Source: SB11 sp964584305
Lineage (GTDB): Bacteria > Bacteroidota > Bacteroidia > UBA8524
Direction: 5' to 3'
Assembly (NCBI GenBank): GCA_964584305.1
Contig: CAZOZL010000001.1
Location: 310,001 to 374,000, forward strand
Length of the DNA stretch: 64,000 nt
Position numbers and translations under genes: made by a program. How positions within the stretch are numbered: position 1 is the first letter of the stretch; every line of letters starts with the position of its first letter. This document shows, piece after piece, positions 1-9,030 of this stretch. The notes beneath the pieces were generated by a model, which made no database searches, was not told the origin of the DNA, and was given only the letters and a program-made list of their open reading frames with translations.

Positions 1-614
1 AAAAATCCAAATTTGCCTGTAATACCATTACGCACACGGTTTTTTGCACTAATAATACCGTCGGTTACGGTATAGGGATACTCTCCCAAGGGGTTACCAA
101 TGGCAAACACCCGCTCGCCAATACGGGGAGATTTTGAGGTAAATTTTATAGTTTCAATTTCTTTGCCTGGGGGTGTAATAAATTCTAATACGGCAAAATC
201 AAAGTAAGTATCACCACCTACAATTTTCACTTCATATTTGGTACGGTCTATACTAAACACATATATCGATTTTGCCTTTTCTGATGCGCTTTCAACTACA
301 TGGGCATTGGTTATCACGTATTTTTTTCCATTCTTTTCAACTACAAAACCAGAGCCTGATACTTTAGTCTTTCCTAAATCAAGTACTTTTTTATAGGCTT
401 TGTCTGCATTGTCTTGCTCTCCTCTAAACCCAAGTGCTTTATTATCTTTCTCGGTTTTGTAAACAGCCACAGTAACTACTGCGCCAATTGCATTTTCAAG
501 CATATCAGCATCAGTTCTCTGTGCTTTTAAACTGCTTAGTGTAAAGGTAAAAGCTATTAGCAATGCCATCAGCCTGTTACCCAATAGTGGGTAGGTTTTT
601 TTTGTAAATTCCAT
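1..614 (-). CDS. HtrA/DegP-like trypsin-fold serine protease, N-terminal part
   Basis: The frame stays open to the window edge, so only the first ~204 residues are seen. A signal-peptide-like stretch (hydrophobic MALLIAFTF, then SSLKAQ) is followed by a trypsin-fold domain. TNAHVV carries the likely catalytic His, DTYFDFAVLEF the likely catalytic Asp, and GNPLGEYPYTVTDGIIS is the usual strand after it. The catalytic Ser (GNSGG) and any PDZ domain would lie beyond base 1. Expected role: periplasmic protein quality control. An in-frame ATG at 648-650 would add 12 residues; 614 was preferred because it gives a normal signal-peptide length. Confidence 0.8.
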   Translation of the reverse strand, partial: MEFTKKTYPLLGNRLMALLIAFTFTLSSLKAQRTDADMLENAIGAVVTVAVYKTEKDNKALGFRGEQDNADKAYKKVLDLGKTKVSGSGFVVEKNGKKYVITNAHVVESASEKAKSIYVFSIDRTKYEVKIVGGDTYFDFAVLEFITPPGKEIETIKFTSKSPRIGERVFAIGNPLGEYPYTVTDGIISAKNRVRNGITGKFGF

Positions 615-822
615 AAGTTTGTTTTTTTGTGTGTTAGCTATCGGGTTCATATTAAAATAATTTTAGTGTTAAGTTTTTATTACAGCAGTATATCCATACA
701 AGTGTACAAAAAGTAAATACCCAATACAAAAAAGTAAGCCAAATTACCTTTTATGCTGCCCATCAATCACTAAAAACTCCCTAAAGCTACCACTAAAATA
801 ATACTTTTTATAATACAAGCCT

Positions 823-830
823 TACCTTTG
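823..830 (+). promoter_or_regulatory. Bacteroidota -7 box (TACCTTTG) upstream of fni
   Basis: TACCTTTG matches the phylum consensus TAnnTTTG. It lies 71 bases before the TTG start of the isomerase gene. No convincing -33 TTG/TTTG element is seen, so the assignment is tentative. Confidence 0.4.
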
Positions 831-901
831 TGTAGTTTTATTAATAGTCCATCAAACTATTTTAATTACAAATAGGGTATTGATAATGTAATTAATTTCA
901 T

Positions 902-1912
902 TTGGAACAAGAATTAACATCGGCACGAAAAAAAGCGCATATTGATTTGGCATTTCAATCGCAGGTAGCCCAAATACAAACTGATACACGTTTTTATTAC
1001 GAGCCTGTTTTGGCAGGGCATCCTAATAATAGTAGTATGCCTACCCCATTTTTAGGGAAAGAGCTTAATGCCCCACTATGGGTATCAAGCATGACGGGGG
1101 GTACTGGCTTAGCGGGTACTATAAATAAAAACCTTGCAAGGGCGTGTAAGCAATTTGGCATGGGTATGGGCTTGGGCAGTTGCCGTATAATTTTGGATAG
1201 TGATGAGTATTTGCCCGATTTTGCCCTCCGTAGTATAATGGGTAATGATTTGCCTTTTTATGCCAATTTAGGCATTGCCCAAGTAGAGGATTTAGTAGTA
1301 AAAAATCAGCTTTTTAAAATCACTGACTTGCTTAATAAACTTGATGCTGATGGCTTAATTATCCATATCAACCCTATGCAAGAGTGGTTGCAGCCGGAAG
1401 GAGATAAAATACAACACCCGCCCATTGATACTATACAACGCTTGCTAAACAAACTGGATATTAAACTAATAGTGAAAGAAGTAGGGCAAGGCATGGGTCC
1501 AAAAAGCCTTGAAACACTGTTTTCATTACCTATTGAAGCAGTAGAATTTGCAGCAATAGGCGGTACAAACTTTGCTAAATTAGAACTAACAAGGGGCAGT
1601 GAAAACGATACTAATTTGTATGAAAATTTAGCTTATATAGGGCATACTGCTACTGAAATGGTAGGCTTTGCAAATACAATTTTAGCCCATTTGGGCAATA
1701 AAGCATTGTGCAAGCAAGTGATATTATCAGGCGGGGTAAAGGATTTTTTAGACGGGCATTATCTTTTACAAAAAATAGATTGTAGTGCCGTATATGGGCA
1801 AGCATCAGCATTTTTGAAGCACGCCATAGGCACTTACGAAGAATTAGAACATTTTGTACAAAAACAACTGCAAGGTTTAGCCCTTGCCAAAGCATTTTTA
1901 AAAGTAAAATGA
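902..1912 (+). CDS. fni: Type 2 isopentenyl-diphosphate delta-isomerase (FMN-dependent)
   Basis: 336 residues, the usual length for the type 2 enzyme, which interconverts isopentenyl and dimethylallyl diphosphate using FMN and NAD(P)H. Visible family features are the N-terminal RKKAHIDLA element, the SSMTGGTGLAGTINKNLA segment, GMGLGSCR, and a C-terminal half with the glycine-rich ILSGGVKD and AAIGGTNF loops typical of a flavin TIM barrel. The start is TTG at 902: an in-frame stop lies at 893-895 and no ATG is available nearby. It heads the mevalonate cluster, separated from the reductase gene by 151 bases that contain their own promoter-like site. Confidence 0.9.
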   Translation: MEQELTSARKKAHIDLAFQSQVAQIQTDTRFYYEPVLAGHPNNSSMPTPFLGKELNAPLWVSSMTGGTGLAGTINKNLARACKQFGMGMGLGSCRIILDSDEYLPDFALRSIMGNDLPFYANLGIAQVEDLVVKNQLFKITDLLNKLDADGLIIHINPMQEWLQPEGDKIQHPPIDTIQRLLNKLDIKLIVKEVGQGMGPKSLETLFSLPIEAVEFAAIGGTNFAKLELTRGSENDTNLYENLAYIGHTATEMVGFANTILAHLGNKALCKQVILSGGVKDFLDGHYLLQKIDCSAVYGQASAFLKHAIGTYEELEHFVQKQLQGLALAKAFLKVK

Positions 1913-1921
1913 TGTTGCCGC

Positions 1922-1950
1922 TTGTATAGGCTTAATTTTTGTTATATTTG
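1922..1950 (+). promoter_or_regulatory. Promoter candidate (TTG-N18-TATATTTG) for the mevalonate operon
   Basis: TTG at 1922-1924 and TATATTTG at 1943-1950 match both Bacteroidota sigma elements with an 18-base spacer. This would drive the reductase-kinase-decarboxylase-kinase operon starting at 2064, leaving a leader of about 110 bases. Confidence 0.5.
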
Positions 1951-1955
1951 GATAG

Positions 1956-2012
1956 ATGCAAACAATAGAATTAGATATTGATGCAGAAACGCTAAGAAAA
2001 AAAGTATGGTAA
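1956..2012 (+). other. 18-codon leader ORF with an in-frame stop inside a longer open frame
   Basis: ATG at 1956, six bases after the -7 box, opens a frame beginning MQTIELDID that stops at TAA 2010-2012. The same frame then continues open for 14 more codons to a second TAA at 2055-2057, just before the reductase start. It may be a leader peptide or the remnant of a small gene cut by a nonsense mutation. No function can be assigned and expression is doubtful. Confidence 0.2.
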
Positions 2013-2063
2013 AAGAAAGAATTTGATTTTATACCAAAAATCCCAAATCATAAATAATAAGAA

Positions 2064-3404
2064 ATGGAAGCCATAAGCGGATTTTCAAAATTATCAAAAG
2101 AAGCTAAGTTAGAATGGTTGTGCAACCATACAAACAACCCCGAAAAGGCGTATGAATTGCTTACCAGCTATTGGCATCCCGATGCGAAAAAACAAAAACT
2201 ACACGATGAGTTTGCCGAAAATACATTAAGCAACTTTTACCTCCCTTTTAGTATAGCCCCCAACTTTCTTATCAATAATAAAATGTATGCCGTGCCTATG
2301 GCTATTGAAGAAAGTAGCGTAGTAGCAGCAGCAGCAAAAGCAGCCAGTTTTTGGCTAAAACGGGGTGGTTTTAAAACTACCATACTTAGCACCACCAAAG
2401 TAGGGCACGTACATTTTGCCTATTATGGAGATGGAGAAAAATTATTGGCTTTTTTTAATAAAATAAAACAACGCTTTTTTGATGATACTGCCGATATAAC
2501 CACCAATATGCGCAAGCGGGGCGGTGGAATATTAGACATACAGTTACTAAACAAAACCCTTGAAGAACCCAACTACTACCAGCTACACGCCACCTTTGAA
2601 ACTTGCGATAGCATGGGCGCAAATTTTATTAACTCGTGTTTAGAGCAGTTTGCAAAAACGCTGCAAGAAGGAGTAGAAAATGATGATAGGTTTACTGCCG
2701 AAGAAAAAAACCTTACCATTATCATGTGTATCCTATCAAACTATACGCCCCAGTGTGTTGTGCGCTCCGAAGTAAGTTGCCCCGTAGAAGATTTAGAGGA
2801 CGAGAAAAAAGACTATACATGGCGTGAGTTTGTAAAAAAGTTTGAAATGGCGGTGCATATCGCCCGTATAGAACCGTATAGAGCCACCACCCACAACAAA
2901 GGTTTTTTTAATGGTGTTGATGCTGTGGTATTAGCAACAGGAAATGACTGGCGGGCTATTGAAGCCTGCGGGCATACCTATGCCGCTCGCACAGGGCAAT
3001 ACCGCAGCTTAAGCGATGTTGAAGTAAAAGACGGAATTTTTCATTTTTGGGTAGATTTACCACTATCTATGGGCGTGGTTGGGGGCTTAACTACACTGCA
3101 CCCTATGGTAAAATTTTCGCTTGAATTACTTAATCAGCCCAATGCACAAGAATTAATGGGCATTACTGCTACGGTGGGTTTGGCACAAAATTTCTCGGCT
3201 ATTCGTTCATTAGTTACTACGGGCATACAAAAAGGACATATGAAAATGCACTTGCTCAATATTTTAAACCAATTGGAAGCTACTGACGATGAAAAGAAAA
3301 CCATTGTGAAACACTTTGAAAAAGATACCGTTTCGCACCAAGCAGTAGTAAAAAAGTTTTGTGAATTAAGAGGTGTGGCTACCTTAGCAGATATTAAAAA
3401 ATAA
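2064..3404 (+). CDS. mvaA: Hydroxymethylglutaryl-CoA reductase, class II type
   Basis: 446 residues. Reduces HMG-CoA to mevalonate, the committed step of the pathway. The PMAIEESSVVAAAAKAA segment holds the catalytic Glu, HNKGFFNGVDAVVLATGNDW holds the catalytic Lys and Asp, and QKGHMKMHLLNI near the C-terminus supplies the catalytic His. SMGANFIN matches the substrate-binding loop. No N-terminal membrane domain is present, which fits the soluble bacterial class II enzyme; class II members can run either way physiologically, but the neighbours argue for biosynthesis. Two bases separate its stop from the next start. HMG-CoA synthase is not in this window. Confidence 0.93.
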   Translation: MEAISGFSKLSKEAKLEWLCNHTNNPEKAYELLTSYWHPDAKKQKLHDEFAENTLSNFYLPFSIAPNFLINNKMYAVPMAIEESSVVAAAAKAASFWLKRGGFKTTILSTTKVGHVHFAYYGDGEKLLAFFNKIKQRFFDDTADITTNMRKRGGGILDIQLLNKTLEEPNYYQLHATFETCDSMGANFINSCLEQFAKTLQEGVENDDRFTAEEKNLTIIMCILSNYTPQCVVRSEVSCPVEDLEDEKKDYTWREFVKKFEMAVHIARIEPYRATTHNKGFFNGVDAVVLATGNDWRAIEACGHTYAARTGQYRSLSDVEVKDGIFHFWVDLPLSMGVVGGLTTLHPMVKFSLELLNQPNAQELMGITATVGLAQNFSAIRSLVTTGIQKGHMKMHLLNILNQLEATDDEKKTIVKHFEKDTVSHQAVVKKFCELRGVATLADIKK

Positions 3405-3406
3405 CT

Positions 3407-4327
3407 ATGCAGCATTACCACAGCAATGGAAAACTGTTGCTATTTGGTGAGTATTTTGTTTTAGAAGGAGCAAAAGCCTTGGCTATCCCTACACAATTGG
3501 GGCAAAATCTTATTGTTACCCCTCAAACATATTTACTTAAAGGATTGAACTGGAAAAGTTTTGACCATGAAGGCAAATGCTGGTTTAAAGTCTATTTTGA
3601 TGAACATTTAAGCATAAAACACAGCAGTGATGCCGCTATTGCTGCTACTTTGCAAACTATATTATTAGCAGCAAAACAACTCAACCCTTTATTACTAAAC
3701 GAGCCTCTATATTACGGTGTTGAAACCCGCTTGCAGTTTCCTCGCCAGTGGGGTTTGGGTAGTAGTAGCACCCTAATAACCAATATTGCCCAATGGGCAC
3801 AAGTAGATGCTTTTGAATTGTTTTTTAACTCTTTTAAAGGCAGTGGCTATGATATAGCTTGTGGTTTAAGCAATTTACCTATCACCTATCAATTAAAAGA
3901 AGGCAAACCCGTTTGGGAAGCAGTTAGTTTCACACCTTTATTTGCAGAGCATATCGCTTTTGTATATTTAGATAAAAAACAAAATAGTAGAGAAGGGATA
4001 CAGCATTTTAAGCAAAAAACCAGTCTTTGGAGTAAGGAGATTGAGCAAATAAACGCCATCACCCAAAAAGTACTTAATTGTGTTACACTTAGTAGTTTTA
4101 TGGCTTTGATGGATGAACATGAGGCTATTGTGGCACAGGCTTTGGGACTTAAAACTATAAAGAGCGAGTTTTTCAGTGATTTTGAAGGCTCGGTGAAATC
4201 ATTAGGAGCTTGGGGTGGCGATTTCGTGATGGTAGCGTCAAATTTATCTTTTAATGATGTACAGAATTACTTTAGCAACAAAGGGTTTACTACTATTGTA
4301 CCCTACAAAGAAATGAGGAGGCAGTAA
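3407..4327 (+). CDS. GYDIA-family GHMP kinase, probable phosphomevalonate kinase
   Basis: 306 residues of the GHMP kinase superfamily. The N-terminal SNGKLLLFGEYFVLEGA element and the ATP-binding loop PRQWGLGSSSTL are clear, and the motif GSGYDIACG (the GYDIA signature) defines this Bacteroidota-specific branch. It sits between the reductase and decarboxylase genes and the operon has a separate recognisable mevalonate kinase. By elimination it is the best candidate for phosphorylating mevalonate-5-phosphate, although its substrate cannot be read from sequence. Two bases separate its stop from mvaD. Family certain; exact reaction inferred. Confidence 0.85.
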   Translation: MQHYHSNGKLLLFGEYFVLEGAKALAIPTQLGQNLIVTPQTYLLKGLNWKSFDHEGKCWFKVYFDEHLSIKHSSDAAIAATLQTILLAAKQLNPLLLNEPLYYGVETRLQFPRQWGLGSSSTLITNIAQWAQVDAFELFFNSFKGSGYDIACGLSNLPITYQLKEGKPVWEAVSFTPLFAEHIAFVYLDKKQNSREGIQHFKQKTSLWSKEIEQINAITQKVLNCVTLSSFMALMDEHEAIVAQALGLKTIKSEFFSDFEGSVKSLGAWGGDFVMVASNLSFNDVQNYFSNKGFTTIVPYKEMRRQ

Positions 4328-4329
4328 CT

Positions 4330-5406
4330 ATGCAACAACTACAAGAAACCGCAACAGTAAACATCGTTGAGCAAGGGGCATTTACTTGGAAAAGCCCATC
4401 AAACATAGCTTTGGTAAAATATTGGGGCAAGCACGGTTTGCAACTCCCTTCCAATCCATCAGTAAGTTTTACATTAAACGAGAGTTATACCCAAACAACC
4501 CTTGAGTATAAAAAGAAAGACAAGAATAATAGTTTTAACATTACCGTATTTTTAGACGAGGTTAGAAACGAAAAGTTTGAACAAAAAATCTTAGTTTTTT
4601 TTGATAAGATTAAAAATGAATTGCCCTTTATAACAGAGTACGCATTTATCTTAAAAACGCATAACTCATTCCCACACTCAAGCGGTATAGCCTCATCAGC
4701 ATCAGGAATGAGTGCATTAGCATTATGCCTTTTATCGATAGATGGAGTATTGCATCCCCAAAATGATAAAGAGCAGTTTTTTCAAAAAGCATCGTATTTT
4801 TCTCGCTTAGGGTCGGGCAGCGCAAGCCGTTCAATATATGGTGGGTTAGTAGTTTGGGGCAGGCACGCCGAAATAACTAATAGCAGCGATAAATACGCCA
4901 CCCCTTACCCTTTTGAGGTGAATCCTGTATTTGAAACTTTTAATGATACTATTCTTCTTATTCACGAAGGCGAAAAAAATATTTCAAGCACCGTTGGACA
5001 TTCATTAATGACCACACACCCTTTTGCCCGCCAGCGTTTTGCAGAAGCAAGAGCAAACCTTTCTCGCTTAGTGTCGGTATTTCGCTCTGGAGATTTAGAA
5101 GAGTTTGGACAAATTGTAGAGCATGAAGCATTAATGCTTCACTCATTAATGATGTGCTCATCACCCCCCTATATATTAATGAAACCGAATACTTTAGCCG
5201 CTATTGAGAAAATATGGGATTTCCGTAAACAAAACAATATCCCCCTGTTTTTTACTTTAGATGCAGGTGCAAATGTGCATATACTATATCCTGAAAGTGA
5301 TAAAACATTTATAGATAGCTTTATAGAAAACGAACTTGCACAGTATTGCGAAAATAAGAAGTATATTTGCGACAAAGTTGGGAATGGTCCTGAACTTATT
5401 GCCTAA
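4330..5406 (+). CDS. mvaD: Diphosphomevalonate decarboxylase
   Basis: 358 residues. ATP-dependent decarboxylation of mevalonate diphosphate to isopentenyl diphosphate. The family signature SPSNIALVKYWGK is near the N-terminus, the phosphate loop FPHSSGIASSASG in the middle, and SRLGSGSASRSIYGG supplies the conserved serine-rich catalytic region. FTLDAGANVHILYP near the C-terminus is the last conserved block. Its stop overlaps the next start by one base (TAATG), so mevalonate kinase is probably translationally coupled. Confidence 0.94.
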   Translation: MQQLQETATVNIVEQGAFTWKSPSNIALVKYWGKHGLQLPSNPSVSFTLNESYTQTTLEYKKKDKNNSFNITVFLDEVRNEKFEQKILVFFDKIKNELPFITEYAFILKTHNSFPHSSGIASSASGMSALALCLLSIDGVLHPQNDKEQFFQKASYFSRLGSGSASRSIYGGLVVWGRHAEITNSSDKYATPYPFEVNPVFETFNDTILLIHEGEKNISSTVGHSLMTTHPFARQRFAEARANLSRLVSVFRSGDLEEFGQIVEHEALMLHSLMMCSSPPYILMKPNTLAAIEKIWDFRKQNNIPLFFTLDAGANVHILYPESDKTFIDSFIENELAQYCENKKYICDKVGNGPELIA

Positions 5407-6350
5407 TGATTAAAGAATCACTGTTTTACGCCAAAATATTATTGTTTGGCGAGTATGGCATCATCGAGGACTCGATGGGCTTATCTATTCCCTATAATTC
5501 GTATAGAGGGCAGATGACCTTTACCCCTACAAAAAACATTGAAGCCGACAAAAAATCTAATTCAGACCTTTTAAAATTTCATAACTACCTTGCTGTTTTA
5601 CAGCAAAACAATGAGTTATTGCCTAATTTGGATTTAACAGCTTTTAAAACGGATATTGATACAGGCATTCATTTTAATAGTAGCATACCGCAAGGGTATG
5701 GTGTAGGTAGTTCGGGTGCGGTAGTTGCTGCCATATACGAACGCTATGCACAAACCAAAATAGTTGCAAAAGATAATAGCGATAGAAAAGACCTTTTGAA
5801 ACTGAAAAGTATTTTCAGTCAAATGGAATCCTATTTTCATGGTAAAAGTAGCGGATTAGACCCTTTAATTTGTTACCTCAACATCCCTATCCTTATAAAA
5901 TCTAAAACCGACCTTGATACCGTAGGCTTACCCCATGAAATTGCACAAGGCGAAGGGGCAATATTTTTATTAGACACGGGCAACACAGGCGAAACTCAAC
6001 CCTTAGTGAGTTGGTTTTTAGAACAGTGCAAAGAGGATGGTTTCCGCAATATGCTTCGCAAGAAGTTTAAAAAATATAATGATGAGTGTGTAAAATCATT
6101 CATTAAAGGTGATTATAAGCCTTTGTTTAGTAGCTTAAAACACCTTTCATCGCTTCTTCTTGCTCACTTTCAACCTATGATACCGCCAGTGTTTCATAAA
6201 CTGTGGAAAGACGGTATTGATAGCAATAGCTACTACCTAAAACTTTGTGGCAGTGGTGGCGGTGGTTTTATTTTAGGGTTTACCCAAAACTTTGATGAAG
6301 CCAAAGAAAAACTAAAAGACTATAACCTTGAGGTAATACACAGGTTTTAG
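5406..6350 (+). CDS. mvk: Mevalonate kinase (GHMP family)
   Basis: 314 residues. Phosphorylates mevalonate to mevalonate-5-phosphate. AKILLFGEYGIIEDSMGLSIP is the N-terminal GHMP motif, PQGYGVGSSGAVVAAI the ATP-binding loop, ESYFHGKSSGLDPL the segment with the catalytic Asp, and LCGSGGGGFILGF the C-terminal glycine-rich motif. The HGKSSGLDP arrangement is what separates mevalonate kinase from the GYDIA kinase upstream. It is the last gene of the operon; no clear hairpin terminator follows, only a 325-base repeat-bearing spacer. Confidence 0.88.
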   Translation: MIKESLFYAKILLFGEYGIIEDSMGLSIPYNSYRGQMTFTPTKNIEADKKSNSDLLKFHNYLAVLQQNNELLPNLDLTAFKTDIDTGIHFNSSIPQGYGVGSSGAVVAAIYERYAQTKIVAKDNSDRKDLLKLKSIFSQMESYFHGKSSGLDPLICYLNIPILIKSKTDLDTVGLPHEIAQGEGAIFLLDTGNTGETQPLVSWFLEQCKEDGFRNMLRKKFKKYNDECVKSFIKGDYKPLFSSLKHLSSLLLAHFQPMIPPVFHKLWKDGIDSNSYYLKLCGSGGGGFILGFTQNFDEAKEKLKDYNLEVIHRF

Positions 6351-6481
6351 GGTTTAGTTTCATCTTCTCTATTTTCAATTTTTACCTTTTTTATACTGAA
6401 CTTACATTAGTTTACCTCATTCATTAAAAATACCTTACCCGTTTAGGCGGGCTCTCTTTGTTGGGTATAACAGCCTACCAT

Positions 6482-6557
6482 CATTGCGATGGTCTTCCAT
6501 GGCAATCTTGCTTTAAACGATTGCCACGATAGCCTAAGAAGTCTATCCCGCAATGAC
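6482..6557. repeat. Dispersed palindromic repeat, copy 1, in the 6351-6675 spacer
   Basis: CATTGCG at 6482-6488 and CGCAATG at 6549-6555 are inverted, with an imperfect stem between them (GGTCTTCCATGGCAATC against GATTGCCACGATAGCCTAAGA). Related copies lie at 17790-17893 and, as a half copy, at 56461-56505. Apart from this element and a TATTTTTG box at 6652-6659 before the patatin gene, I see nothing else in the spacer. Confidence 0.7.
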
Positions 6558-6675
6558 GGCACGCCACTGCCGCACGAAACTACATTCTAATTCTATTGTT
6601 AGAATTTACTGTTTGCCAAATATTTATAACGGTGGGTACATTTTTTCACTCTATTTTTGTAGTAGGTAATTTATA

Positions 6676-9012
6676 ATGAAACAGTTTTCACTGAGCGTAC
6701 TTTTTTTATTTGCGAGTGCTGTCGCTTTTTCGCAACAGCAGCAAACAAAGATAGGGCTGTCGCTAAGCGGTGGCGGTGCTAAAGGATTGGCACATATAGG
6801 CTTGCTAAAGGTGATTGATAGCGCAGGCATACACATAGACTATATTACGGGTACAAGTATGGGAGCGGTGCTTGGAGGTTTATATTCCATAGGCTATACG
6901 GGGAATGATTTGGAGGCGATAGCCCGCCAAGCAGATTGGGGGCTTTTAATAAGTAATAACACTCCGCTTACTGAAATTAATATTGAAGAGAAGGGCGAGT
7001 TTGGGCGATATGTGGCTGAGTTGCCTATGGTGGATATGAAACCCACTATCCCTTTGGGTGCTATTGAGGGGCAAGAACTTAATAAACTGTTGGGCGATTT
7101 AACCTTTTCTGTACACGGTATTCATAATTTTGATTCTTTTCCCATTCCGTTTCGGTGTGTGGGTGCTGATATTTTGACGGGCGAAGCGGTAACTCTTAAA
7201 AGCGGGTATTTACCATCGGCTATGCGAGCCAGTATGGCTATACCTTCTGTTTTTACGCCTGTTTGGGTAGATGGGCATTTGTTGGTGGATGGGGGCTTGA
7301 TAAACAATTTTCCTGTGCGTGATGTGAAGGAAATGGGTGCTGATATTGTGATAGGCGGATACACGGGCGGGCGTTTGTATAATGAGAAACAACTAAATAG
7401 TGCGGTGAAACTTATTTATCAATCGGTTAGTTTTATGCGTATTGCTGACAGTAAGGAGCAAATGGCGTTGAGCGATATATTAGCCGATTATGATTTGGAG
7501 CTTTTGCAGTATTCGGCGGCATCGTTTGCTGATGTTGACTCTATAATAAATATAGGATACAGAGTAGCATTAAAATTATACCCTGTATTGAAACGTTTGG
7601 CAGATTCGCTTAAACTAAAAAAAGGGTTCACCTATCATCCACTACACCGCAACCCACAATATAAAATATGTATTAGCAAAATAGATATTGAGGGAGCATC
7701 AAAAAAAACACTTTCACTTATAAAGGGTAAATTAAACTTACAGGCGGGCAATTCATATTCAGTAGCCGAAGTTAATAAGGTAATAGATGCGGTATATGGC
7801 ACTCGTTTTTTTGATAAGGTATATTACACTTTTGACTATACGCCTTTTGGTAATGCGCTAACCATACACGTGAAGGAGAGTTTGCGGGGGGTATTCAAAT
7901 TTGGATTGCACTATGATAATGAGCAGGCGGCGGGTATTTTGCTTAACCTAACCTTGCGTAATGTGCTGGGTAAAGGAAGCAGAGTGGTTGCCACACTTGA
8001 TATTGCCGAGTATCCAAAAATGAGAATAAACTACCAACGATTTATTAATAAAAAAAAGGATTTATGGTTAAAGGCAGGCTACCATTTCGAGTTTGTACCG
8101 TATAGGCTGTATAATTTTGGGCGATTGCAACAAGAGCTTACCAATACTTATAATAATTTTTATTTTGAACTAAATAAAACGCTTGATAGAAACAGCTACA
8201 TAGGTATTGGCGTTAATAGAGAATTTGATGTAATTAGAACAAGAATAAACCCCGAGGATAGGGCAAACCCCGATACTTTCGCCTTTAAACGATTATTTTC
8301 ATCGGAAACTGGAGTTTCGGTAAACTATGTATCAAATACTTTTAATAGTTTTTTATTTCCTACGGATGGGAAAAATACAATTGCCAGTTTAAAATTTATT
8401 CCTAACCATCAATATACAATTAATTATTATACCCCTGGTGCAAGTTTCCCCAGCCTGTTTTTAGAGAATGATACCTTTGTAACGCCTGCACTAAAATTAT
8501 CTTTTTCGCACAGCCAAATTTTGCCTTTACACAAAAAGATAGCTTGGCGAAATAACTTTTTTGTGGGTGTTGTGTTTGATGATTTTACACGATTTAATGG
8601 AAATGAGCAACCCTTTTCGGAGGGGGCAGTAACCAGTATGTTTTTTTTGGGAGGTGTGGAACAACGCCAACGTCAAAATTCAGTACCGTTTATAGGGTAT
8701 AGAGAGTCAGAGCTATTAGCATCGCAAACGGTGGTATATAGCACAAGTTTGCAAATAGAAGTACGCAGTAGGTTATATATTATCCCCACTTTATCTATAC
8801 AAGCAAGTGGAATAAACTTTAAAAATTATTTTAGAAATATAAGTAACTTTAATTTTAATTACCAAGATTTTGGCGATGGAGCAAACCACTCTTTTGGCTA
8901 TGGTACAACATTTGCCTATGATTGGTTTGGTGGGCCAGTAAGTTTAACTTTATATCGCTCATCGAGAATTGAAAGTATAAGGGGCTACTTTACATTTGGC
9001 TATAAATTTTAA
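6676..9012 (+). CDS. Patatin-like phospholipase with outer-membrane beta-barrel (type Vd/PlpD-like)
   Basis: 778 residues. Signal peptide at 1-19 ending AFSQ. Patatin domain at about 26-230: oxyanion loop GGGAKG (32-37), nucleophile Ser61 in GTSMG, catalytic Asp205 in DGG. A POTRA-like segment follows at about 330-410 (KTLSLIKGKLNLQAGNSYS and VYGTRFFDKVYY). The rest, from about 415 to the terminal FTFGYKF, is a Tyr/Phe-rich BamA/Omp85-like barrel ending in aromatic Phe. Likely a lipid acyl hydrolase that is anchored in, or exported through, its own barrel. Monocistronic or weakly linked to msrB 18 bases downstream. Confidence 0.87.
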   Translation: MKQFSLSVLFLFASAVAFSQQQQTKIGLSLSGGGAKGLAHIGLLKVIDSAGIHIDYITGTSMGAVLGGLYSIGYTGNDLEAIARQADWGLLISNNTPLTEINIEEKGEFGRYVAELPMVDMKPTIPLGAIEGQELNKLLGDLTFSVHGIHNFDSFPIPFRCVGADILTGEAVTLKSGYLPSAMRASMAIPSVFTPVWVDGHLLVDGGLINNFPVRDVKEMGADIVIGGYTGGRLYNEKQLNSAVKLIYQSVSFMRIADSKEQMALSDILADYDLELLQYSAASFADVDSIINIGYRVALKLYPVLKRLADSLKLKKGFTYHPLHRNPQYKICISKIDIEGASKKTLSLIKGKLNLQAGNSYSVAEVNKVIDAVYGTRFFDKVYYTFDYTPFGNALTIHVKESLRGVFKFGLHYDNEQAAGILLNLTLRNVLGKGSRVVATLDIAEYPKMRINYQRFINKKKDLWLKAGYHFEFVPYRLYNFGRLQQELTNTYNNFYFELNKTLDRNSYIGIGVNREFDVIRTRINPEDRANPDTFAFKRLFSSETGVSVNYVSNTFNSFLFPTDGKNTIASLKFIPNHQYTINYYTPGASFPSLFLENDTFVTPALKLSFSHSQILPLHKKIAWRNNFFVGVVFDDFTRFNGNEQPFSEGAVTSMFFLGGVEQRQRQNSVPFIGYRESELLASQTVVYSTSLQIEVRSRLYIIPTLSIQASGINFKNYFRNISNFNFNYQDFGDGANHSFGYGTTFAYDWFGGPVSLTLYRSSRIESIRGYFTFGYKF

Positions 9013-9030
9013 AAAAACAGAAACCAAGCT

